Assembly: GCA_900771035.1 (NCBI GenBank)
Contig: CAAGML010000135.1
Location: 1 to 20,560 of the forward strand
From: Bacteroidales bacterium
GTDB taxonomy: Bacteria; Bacteroidota; Bacteroidia; Bacteroidales; Paludibacteraceae
Direction: 5' to 3'
Length of the DNA stretch: 20,560 nucleotides
Part shown: in pieces, positions 14,734-20,560 of the stretch
How the letters are laid out: each line of letters begins with the position of its first letter
Numbering within the stretch: position 1 is the first letter of the stretch
Translations under genes and position numbers: made by a program
Notes under the pieces: generated by a model
What the model was told of the DNA's origin: nothing
What the model saw: only the letters and a program-made list of their open reading frames with translations
Databases searched by the model: none

Positions 14734-15727
14734 GAACAGGGACCTGTTCTGCAAATACTGGATGGCGTACTGCGAGAAGAACGGCATTCAGTATAAGACG
14801 GTTGACCCGTACAAGTCAGACATAATCAGAGAGACGGATGATTGCGAGGCGATGATGTGGAACTTCACGCACTTCGACCACAGGGATATGTTGTGCGCAA
14901 GAAGCATTCTGTACTCATTGGAGACAAAGGGGGTGAAATGTTTTCCGTCATACAGGACATGCTGGCACTTTGACGACAAAATAGCACAGAAATACCTGTT
15001 AGAGGCAGTGGGTGCCCCGTTGGTGAGGTCGTACGTGTTCTACGACAGGGAAGAGGCAAAGGCATGGGCAAGAGAGACGACATACCCGAAAGTGTTCAAA
15101 CTGAGGGGCGGCGCAGGCTCGATGAACGTAAAACTGGCGCACAACCGAAGGGAGGCAGAGAGACTCATCGAACAGAGTTTCGGCGAAGGATTCCGTCAAT
15201 ACCGTTGGCGTGAGCAGTTCACGGAGGCATGGAACAAGTACAAAATAGGGAAAACCACCCTGAGAGAGACGCTTCGCCCACTGAAACTGGCATTGAAAAG
15301 ATACCCGACACCGTTTGACCATTATCGCCAAAGGGAGATGGGGTATGCCTATTTTCAGGATTTCATTCCTGGCAACAAGTATGACATCCGTGTGGTGGTG
15401 ATAGGCGAAAGAGCCTTCGCATTCAAAAGGATGGTGAGACCAGGCGACTTCCGTGCGTCAGGCAGTGGCTCGATAGTCTATAACAAGAGCGGGATTGACG
15501 AGAGATGCGTGAGAATGGCGTTCGAGGTGAATGAGAAACTGAAGTCGCAGTGCATAGCGTTTGATTTTGTTTTCGACGAAGAGAATAAACCGTTCATCGT
15601 GGAGATAAGCTATGCGTTTGTGTCGTGGCTGTATCTGGATTGCGAGGGATACTGGACAAGGGATATGGCATGGCACGAGGGGACGAATTTTGATTTCTGT
15701 GGTTGGATGGTGGAACAAGTTCTGTAG
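14705..15727 (+). CDS. ATP-grasp enzyme of a polysaccharide locus (RimK-like)
   Basis: A 340-residue protein with an N-terminal alpha/beta domain (1 to about 90) and an ATP-grasp domain (about 95-305). Key segments are PKVFKLRGGAGSMNVKL (128-143, nucleotide-binding lysine and glycine loop), YDIRVVVIGERAFAFKRM (226-243), and IAFDFVFDEENKPFIVEIS (284-302) with probable metal ligands Asp287 and Glu300. ATP-grasp enzymes join a carboxylate to an amine or thiol through an acyl phosphate, so amide-linking an amino acid to a sugar is a reasonable guess. The usual Asn two places after the last Glu is Ser here. The ATG at 14705 is preceded by GGAGGAGAAGG and overlaps the Wzy-like gene by 29 bases; an upstream in-frame start would overlap far more. 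Confidence 0.83.
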   Translation: MKKIAIVNSENRDLFCKYWMAYCEKNGIQYKTVDPYKSDIIRETDDCEAMMWNFTHFDHRDMLCARSILYSLETKGVKCFPSYRTCWHFDDKIAQKYLLEAVGAPLVRSYVFYDREEAKAWARETTYPKVFKLRGGAGSMNVKLAHNRREAERLIEQSFGEGFRQYRWREQFTEAWNKYKIGKTTLRETLRPLKLALKRYPTPFDHYRQREMGYAYFQDFIPGNKYDIRVVVIGERAFAFKRMVRPGDFRASGSGSIVYNKSGIDERCVRMAFEVNEKLKSQCIAFDFVFDEENKPFIVEISYAFVSWLYLDCEGYWTRDMAWHEGTNFDFCGWMVEQVL

Positions 15728-15729
15728 TA

Positions 15730-16818
15730 ATGGGAAAAAAAGTATTGATATTGTGCGAGGGCATTGACGATGTGCTTGCGGGGTCAGACAATGTGGCGGG
15801 AATACAGATTCAACTGGGTTTCTGGGCAAAGATGTTCATGAGCCGGGGTTGGAAGGTTTTTGCGGTAACGACAGGTGAGGCGCGGAAAGTGGAAGGCGTT
15901 GAGTTTCTGTCAGTCAGAGAGAACTGGGAGGACCGTCATGGGATGTCGGTGGCTCATGAGTTCCGTTACAGTTTTTCGCTCATCAGAAGAGTAAAACCGG
16001 ATTTGACGATATACCGAGGAGCGTCAAGGTTTGCCTTTGCCATCTCATTGTGGAGCCATGTGTTTGGTGCGAAATTCTTGTTTTTCGGTGCTCATGATAC
16101 AGATTTCAAGAGAGGAGAGGAGATGGTGCCGGGTGCAGGTCTGAACCGCACCTTGTATCACAGGGCGATACGAAACGTTGATTATTTTGTGTCGCAGAAT
16201 ATCGTACAGGCGCAGAGACTGAAGGAGAATTACGGCAGGGAGAGCCTGATTGTACAGAATATATGGCCATCGGCATTGGGATACCGACATCAGGGGAAGG
16301 GAACGTTTGATGTAGTGATGGTGGCAAATTACAGGCCGTGGAAGAGGGCAGAGTGGTTTGTGCGTTTAGCGGAGAAAATGCCAGAGCGGAAGTTCGCAAT
16401 GGTGGGCGGTGCATATCTTTATAATATGAGTTATTATGAAGAGGTTAAGGCTATGGCTGAGCGTGTGGGAAATGTCACTGTGTTCGGTTTTCAGCCTTTC
16501 AGCAGGGTGAACGAGATTGTGGCGGAGAGCAAACTGCTGGTTTGCACGTCGGAATACGAGGGTTTTCCTAATACTTTCCTTCAGGCATGGTCGGCATGTG
16601 TTCCCGTAGTTTCGACAGTTAATCCTAACAATGTGGTGACGGATTTCGGCTTAGGGAAACTGATAGAAACGGAGGAGGATTTATTTGTTGCGACTGACAC
16701 ATTATTAAAAGATGAGCAACTGTATAACCAGTGCAGGGAGAATATCGGACGATATTTCGAGGAACACCATAGTGCCGAGAAGGCTATTGAGAGGTTGCTG
16801 GGGTATTTGGGGATTTAG
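15730..16818 (+). CDS. Glycosyltransferase, GT-B fold (family 4-like)
   Basis: A 362-residue retaining-type glycosyltransferase predicted to add a sugar to the repeat unit at the inner membrane. The N-terminal half contains DVLAGSDNVAGIQIQLGFWAK, the acceptor-side segment. The C-terminal half has FDVVMVANYRPWKRAEWFV and the donor-binding EYEGFPNTFLQAWSACVPVV (275-294), in which the first Glu and the Glu-like EGFP pattern are typical of GT4. The ATG at 15730 comes two bases after the ATP-grasp stop; an in-frame ATG at 15703 inside that gene would add nine residues and cannot be excluded. It is the last gene before a 745-base gap, and no terminator is obvious after it. Confidence 0.9.
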   Translation: MGKKVLILCEGIDDVLAGSDNVAGIQIQLGFWAKMFMSRGWKVFAVTTGEARKVEGVEFLSVRENWEDRHGMSVAHEFRYSFSLIRRVKPDLTIYRGASRFAFAISLWSHVFGAKFLFFGAHDTDFKRGEEMVPGAGLNRTLYHRAIRNVDYFVSQNIVQAQRLKENYGRESLIVQNIWPSALGYRHQGKGTFDVVMVANYRPWKRAEWFVRLAEKMPERKFAMVGGAYLYNMSYYEEVKAMAERVGNVTVFGFQPFSRVNEIVAESKLLVCTSEYEGFPNTFLQAWSACVPVVSTVNPNNVVTDFGLGKLIETEEDLFVATDTLLKDEQLYNQCRENIGRYFEEHHSAEKAIERLLGYLGI

Positions 16819-16949
16819 TGGTTTGCGGGATGGCAGGGAAAAACCAGGCGAACGGTGTCTGTTATTCATTCGGGGGTTGTTTCCGATGTATCGATGTGTC
16901 GCATATACCATTCCAGAGGGTGGATGAATTGCTTGACATGTCGAAGGGG

Positions 16950-17441
16950 GCATAGGAGATTTCTAATTGTAACCGTTTAATTGTAACCGAGGGGCTAAAT
17001 GCCTGAGTGACAATAGCGGAATGTTGCAAAAGTGCCAAAATATAATTGTAACCAATTGTAACCCTGAAAAAGTTGCCGAGACAAAAACATCAGAGCGCAA
17101 GAAAAATGGAAGAAAAACAGGTTGGAGAAAAAACTGGGCGTGAAAATTTAACATAAAAATCGGGGTTTTTCCGTGTTTCGGCTTGGACGTTATTCCGACA
17201 GGGGTTCGTATGGGCTTGCTTTTTTTTAAGTGTGGTTAAGGATGGAGGAATTTTTGTTAATTTGAGAAAGTCGATTTTTGGATTTGCAATATTTTGCATA
17301 TTTTATGAGAGTGGGGCAGTTACAATTGGTTACAATTAGTTACAATTGATTTTTGACAGATTTGGGAAATATGTGCGTTGATAGACAGAAGGTTAGGGGA
17401 TGGGTTACAATTAAACGGTTACAATTAGAAATTTGCTATAC
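16950..17441. repeat. Nested inverted-repeat element made of mirrored AATTGTAAC units
   Basis: The 745-base gap 16819-17563 has no convincing gene; its only open frames are short and carry no motif. At 16959-16988 and 17403-17432 lie perfect 30-base inverted arms, each with two AATTGTAACC units spaced by GTTT; similarity continues outward to 16950 and 17441 with three mismatches. Inside, 17043-17062 and 17319-17338 form a second perfect 20-base inverted pair. In total four units point right on the left side (16965, 16979, 17044, 17054) and five point left on the right side (17319, 17328, 17339, 17403, 17417, each read as GTTACAATT with or without a leading G). No transposase, flanking duplication or internal Bacteroidota promoter was found. 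From 16819 to 16949 I see nothing notable. Confidence 0.9.
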
Positions 17442-17484
17442 ACTCTGAGGAAATGAGATGATTTTGGTTTAGTATAGAATTGCG

Positions 17485-17524
17485 TTTCGATGTTTCGACA
17501 TTTCGGGTTTTCGACGTTTCGGGT
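17485..17524 (+). repeat. Five tandem octamers before the deacetylase gene
   Basis: TTTCG recurs at 17485, 17493, 17501, 17509 and 17517, an exact eight-base period with the unit TTTCGRNN. The array ends 39 bases before the ATG of the deacetylase gene. Two of the units form a 16-base near-duplicate (17496-17511 and 17512-17527). It could be a protein-binding array or a slippage-prone tract. Because eight is not a multiple of three, copy number would change the frame of the upstream TTG-started reading if that start were used. Confidence 0.75.
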
Positions 17525-17563
17525 TGTTGTCCATTGGAATGTTATAGAATTGAGAAATTAATT

Positions 17564-18403
17564 ATGACAATAAGAAATATAATAGGTTTTTCGCTATATC
17601 ATATAGTCAGGCCGTTTGTGGAACTGCCTGACGTTTTGTTGTTGTATTTCCATAATCCTGCGCCTGAAGCTTTTGAAAGTATAGTGAAATGGGCTATCAG
17701 TGAGGGGTATGAGTTCAGGGACGTGGATTCGTTGCGAAGGTGTTTGGCGTGCGAAGAGATGCGGGAGGGCAAGATGGCGGTAGTGACTTTAGACGACGCA
17801 TGGCAAACGAATCTGGATTTGTTGCCCTTGATTGAGAAATATAATGTGCCAGTGGCAATATTTGCCCCTGTGGAGCCGCTGATTACAGGGAATTACTGGT
17901 GGGAATATGTGGGCAAGAAAGGAGGGGTGAGTCTGCAGAATGTGTTCAAGGAGTATGACGAGGTGACGTTCAACACAGAATGTGCGGAATTGCGGAGGAC
18001 GATGACCTTGGACCGCTCGGCAATGACTGTAGAACAGTTGAAGAGAGTCAGTGAACATCCGTTGGTGACAATAGGCTGTCACTCATATACACATCCAATC
18101 CTGACAAAAGTGTCGGACGCTAACCTTGAGCGGGAAATCAAAGGGGCAAAGCAACGTCTTGAGGAGATTACGGGGAGAGAGGTGACGACGTTCTCGTATC
18201 CAAACGGCTCGTTCACAGAGAGGGAGGCGAAGATGGTGAGAGAGACTTTCAGATGTGCGTTTACGGTGGTTCAGGATTCTCCGCGAAAGGGAGGAGATGT
18301 GTTTGCAATACCACGTTTCGCGATGACCAATGATTTCTGGAGCAACCTTGCCAAGATAGTAGGGGCGTGGAGAGTGATGAGTCCTTTTATTAAATCGAAG
18401 TGA
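17564..18403 (+). CDS. Polysaccharide deacetylase family protein (carbohydrate esterase 4-like)
   Basis: A 279-residue protein of the NodB-homology fold, which removes acetyl groups from N-acetylated sugars with a bound metal. The metal triad and base are visible: VTLDDAW with Asp77 and Asp78, GCHSYTHP with His173 and His177, and FSYPNGSF (210-217). NVPVAIFAPVEPL follows the first motif as usual. No signal peptide is present, so it may act on a lipid-linked intermediate inside the cell rather than on exported polymer. I chose the ATG at 17564; the longer reading from TTG 17480 would translate the octamer array and has no family support. Its stop overlaps the next start (TGATG). No clear promoter was found upstream, although TAGAATTG at 17545-17552 is one mismatch from a -7 element. 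Confidence 0.88.
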   Translation: MTIRNIIGFSLYHIVRPFVELPDVLLLYFHNPAPEAFESIVKWAISEGYEFRDVDSLRRCLACEEMREGKMAVVTLDDAWQTNLDLLPLIEKYNVPVAIFAPVEPLITGNYWWEYVGKKGGVSLQNVFKEYDEVTFNTECAELRRTMTLDRSAMTVEQLKRVSEHPLVTIGCHSYTHPILTKVSDANLEREIKGAKQRLEEITGREVTTFSYPNGSFTEREAKMVRETFRCAFTVVQDSPRKGGDVFAIPRFAMTNDFWSNLAKIVGAWRVMSPFIKSK

Positions 18404-19473
18404 TGAAAATAGTAGAACTTATATATTCAATAGGGACGGGAGGCGCAGAGCGTTTTGTCGTGGATATGTGCAACAGACTGGCGGAAAACGAGAATGACGA
18501 GGTGGTGCTGCTGACTGTTTGGAATAACGATAAGGCTGATAATATGCTTTTCCTGCCTTTTCTCAGTGATAAAGTACGGTTTGAGAATCTGGGTCAGCCA
18601 ATGGGATTCTCGATGAAAATCCTGTTAGAGGTCTATCGTTTTCTGAAGAGGGAGAGGGCAGACGTGGTGCATTGTCACAGTTTCCTGATGCTGCTGTATC
18701 TGCCTGCGTTGCTGCTGAAGGGAAGATATTACCACACATTGCACAGCACTGCCGAATATTGCCTGAAGTTCAGATGGCTGAAGGGGATAAACCGTTTTCT
18801 GTACAGACATAGAGTGCAACCTATCACAATCACTGATGAGTGTTCGCATGGTTACAGAAATCTGTATGGATTGAAGAATGATGCGGTGATTGAGAACGGC
18901 AGGAAAGGACAGCAACGTGCAGGGGAGATGCCCGAGGATATGAAGAAAGGCACTGACGGATATACGTTTGTGCATGTGGCGAACTGCCTGCCGATGAAAA
19001 ACCAAGAGCGTCTGTTCAGAGTGTTCAGTAGAATGCAGGAGGAGGGGGTGGCGTTCGATTTGTTCTGTTTTGGAGCTGATTATGATGAGTATCAGGAGAG
19101 GTTTGAGGGAAACCGGCAGATACATGTGCTGGGATTGCGGAGTGACGTGTCGCCTTATCTTTCGTTTGCGGACTTTATGGTTCTGTCGTCGGATTTCGAG
19201 GGTATGCCCGTATCAATCATTGAGGGGTTGTCGTTGGGTGTAGTGCCGATAAGCACACCTGCGGGAGGAGTGGTGGATATGATCAGAGACGGGGAGAATG
19301 GTTATCTGGCAGATGGGTTTGATGATGAGCAATTATATAATAAGGTGATGCAGGCAATCAAGGAGCATGGGAAGATAGAACGCAGCACGTTGCAGGAGGA
19401 GTTTGAACGGAAATATTCAATCGGCGAGTGTGTCTGCAAATATTATAGATTGTATGTCAAAGCCAATGCTTAA
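18403..19473 (+). CDS. Glycosyltransferase family 4-like protein
   Basis: A 356-residue GT-B glycosyltransferase. It begins with KIVELIYSIGTGGAERFVVD, the glycine-rich segment typical of family 4, followed by VVHCHSFLMLLYLPALLL and HTLHSTAEY. The C-terminal domain has VHVANCLPMKNQERLFRVF and the donor-binding DFEGMPVSIIEGLSLGVVP (264-282), then STPAGGVVDMIRDGENGYL, a canonical end of the GT4 donor site. It should use a nucleotide sugar to extend a lipid-linked glycan on the cytoplasmic side. The start shares a base with the deacetylase stop, and the 3' end overlaps the next gene by about 20 bases, so these three genes are one unit. Confidence 0.93.
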   Translation: MKIVELIYSIGTGGAERFVVDMCNRLAENENDEVVLLTVWNNDKADNMLFLPFLSDKVRFENLGQPMGFSMKILLEVYRFLKRERADVVHCHSFLMLLYLPALLLKGRYYHTLHSTAEYCLKFRWLKGINRFLYRHRVQPITITDECSHGYRNLYGLKNDAVIENGRKGQQRAGEMPEDMKKGTDGYTFVHVANCLPMKNQERLFRVFSRMQEEGVAFDLFCFGADYDEYQERFEGNRQIHVLGLRSDVSPYLSFADFMVLSSDFEGMPVSIIEGLSLGVVPISTPAGGVVDMIRDGENGYLADGFDDEQLYNKVMQAIKEHGKIERSTLQEEFERKYSIGECVCKYYRLYVKANA

Positions 19474-20482
19474 AGTATTGTACATAGGTCCAGCCCCACT
19501 GGTTATTGGTGGCGTGAGCATTCATCTGAGACGATTGTTGCACCTTCTCCGGAATGATATAGTGTATGATTTCGTGGATGAGGGGAGAACGAGATACGAT
19601 GAGTATTTCAACCTGAGATCAAAGAAGATAGGAACATATCTCAGCAAGGTGAAGAATGCTGAGGTTGTCCATATTCACAGCGGAATATGGCAGTTGAGGA
19701 TATTCCATGTTTTGGTGGCAAAGGTTCTTTTCCGGAAAAAGACAATAGTCACTATCCACCGTGACGTGAACTATGAGCCGTTTCTGTGGTTGACAAATCT
19801 CGTTATGAAATTATGTGACCATGTCATTTTGGTCAGCAAAGAGGGATATGATACCATTTCGTGCGGAGACAAGTATCATCTATTGCCTGCATTCCTGCCA
19901 CCTGTAATAGATGAAGAACCTGAACTTCATGGGGATATAGTTGATTTCATAGCTAAAGCACGTAAAAATCCTAAGAGTGTGATTCTGATCTCGAACGCAG
20001 CACGTTTCTTGGTGCACAATAATGAGGATTTGTATGGGTTGGATATGTGCATTGAGGCTATGAAGAGTCTCGGGCGTGATTACTTCCTGATATTTGTGAT
20101 TGCCGAGAATCCTGACCATCAGGATTATGTGCAGAGATACAAGATGCTTGTGTCGGATTATCACTTAGAAGACAATATTCTTATATACGAAAACTCCACC
20201 TCTTTTGTACGACTAATCATGGAGTCTGACATTGTCCTGAGAACAACCAATACTGACGGAGATGCGATTTCAGTGCGGGAAGCAATCTGCCTTGGTAAGC
20301 AAGTCGTTGCGTCGGATGTGGTGAGAAGGCCAGAGGGTGTCATATTGTTTAGGACGAGAGACGTGGCGGACCTTGTCGTGAAAATCAAATCGGCTGTTTT
20401 GTCTCCGGTACATGTACATGCAATGGAAACAACTGATTATAGGTCGGTTTATCTGAATTTTTATGGCTCTATAAAGAATTGA
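19454..20482 (+). CDS. Glycosyltransferase, GT-B fold, divergent
   Basis: A 342-residue protein with the GT-B layout. The N-terminal half has VLYIGPAPLVIGGVSIHLRR (8-27), EVVHIHSGIWQL and TIVTIHRDVNYEP, similar in order to family 4 enzymes. The C-terminal half has ISNAARFLVHNNEDLYGLD, and the donor-site region DGDAISVREAICLGKQVVAS in place of the usual EGFP-type motif, so it is a divergent member. Specificity is unknown. The start could be the ATG at 19454 or the one at 19466 (four residues shorter); both overlap the previous gene. It is the last complete gene before the right edge; no terminator of the usual kind follows within 78 bases. Confidence 0.82.
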   Translation: MSKPMLKVLYIGPAPLVIGGVSIHLRRLLHLLRNDIVYDFVDEGRTRYDEYFNLRSKKIGTYLSKVKNAEVVHIHSGIWQLRIFHVLVAKVLFRKKTIVTIHRDVNYEPFLWLTNLVMKLCDHVILVSKEGYDTISCGDKYHLLPAFLPPVIDEEPELHGDIVDFIAKARKNPKSVILISNAARFLVHNNEDLYGLDMCIEAMKSLGRDYFLIFVIAENPDHQDYVQRYKMLVSDYHLEDNILIYENSTSFVRLIMESDIVLRTTNTDGDAISVREAICLGKQVVASDVVRRPEGVILFRTRDVADLVVKIKSAVLSPVHVHAMETTDYRSVYLNFYGSIKN

Positions 20483-20507
20483 GTGGGTATATTCACTGAA
20501 TTGGATT

Positions 20508-20539
20508 CTCCCCACCCCCTGCCCCCTCCCCAAGGAGGG
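20508..20539. repeat. C-rich hairpin repeat at the right edge
   Basis: A C-rich run beginning 26 bases after the last stop codon ends in CCCTCC, the loop CCAA and GGAGGG (20524-20539), a perfect six-pair stem. I recall similar C-rich hairpins as dispersed intergenic repeats in Prevotella and relatives, but only this copy is in the window. It might act as a transcription end or RNA-stabilising hairpin; no T tract follows. The remaining bases to 20560 hold a small TACCT/AGGTA palindrome and nothing else I can name. Confidence 0.5.
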
Positions 20540-20560
20540 AAATACCTTATAGGTAATGCC

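Noticed and set aside
16964..17063. CRISPR-like reading of the AATTGTAACC repeats
   Set aside because: Units are only 10 bases, spacing is irregular (10 to 65 bases), orientation mirrors across the element, and no cas gene is present.
16963..17299. Short minus-strand open frames inside the inverted-repeat element (63 and 69 codons)
   Set aside because: They are low-complexity, partly encoded by the repeat arms, and have no motif or start context; they look like chance frames.
17475..17482. TAGAATTG as a -7 element for the deacetylase gene
   Set aside because: It differs from TAnnTTTG at one position and the nearest TTTG is only eight bases upstream, far short of the 19-base spacing.

Overview
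The window looks like chromosomal DNA of a Bacteroidales bacterium, most likely Prevotella or a close relative. Three things point there. Promoters follow the Bacteroidota pattern (-33 TTTG, 19-base spacer, -7 TAnnTTTG). LpxC and FabZ are fused in one polypeptide, as is usual in this phylum. One secreted protein ends in a type B sorting domain of the type IX secretion system. The genus is an inference.

Region 1 (1-2112, minus strand) is a tight operon: a six-helix membrane protein of unknown function, an HD-domain hydrolase and lpxK (cut by the left edge). A divergent promoter pair at 2105-2212 separates it from region 2 (2205-3496), a single type IX secretion cargo gene.

Region 3 (3514-8928, plus strand) is the lipid A operon: a small Wzz-like two-helix membrane protein, lpxD, the lpxC-fabZ fusion, lpxA and a cysteine desulfidase-family gene. 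It ends at a strong intrinsic terminator. Most of these genes touch or overlap.

Region 4 (8929-16818) is a surface polysaccharide operon. It has its own promoter and a leader of about 360 bases that is rich in hairpins and carries a run of 23 T. Seven genes follow: a hexapeptide acetyltransferase, a polysaccharide pyruvyl transferase-family protein, a family 2 glycosyltransferase, a CapA-like protein, a Wzy/ligase membrane protein, an ATP-grasp enzyme and a GT-B glycosyltransferase. Codon use changes sharply from the lipid A genes, which suggests acquired DNA.

Region 5 (16819-17563) has no convincing gene. It holds a nested inverted-repeat element of about 490 bp built from nine copies of AATTGTAAC in mirrored orientation, then five tandem octamers just before the next gene.

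Region 6 (17564-20482) continues the polysaccharide locus with a polysaccharide deacetylase and two GT-B glycosyltransferases, followed by a C-rich hairpin repeat at the right edge. No flippase, initiating sugar transferase or nucleotide-sugar genes are in view, so the locus probably continues to the right or depends on genes elsewhere. Overall the window covers making the lipid A anchor (lpxA, lpxC, lpxD, lpxK) and then building and decorating a surface glycan that may carry acetyl, pyruvyl and amino acid-like groups.
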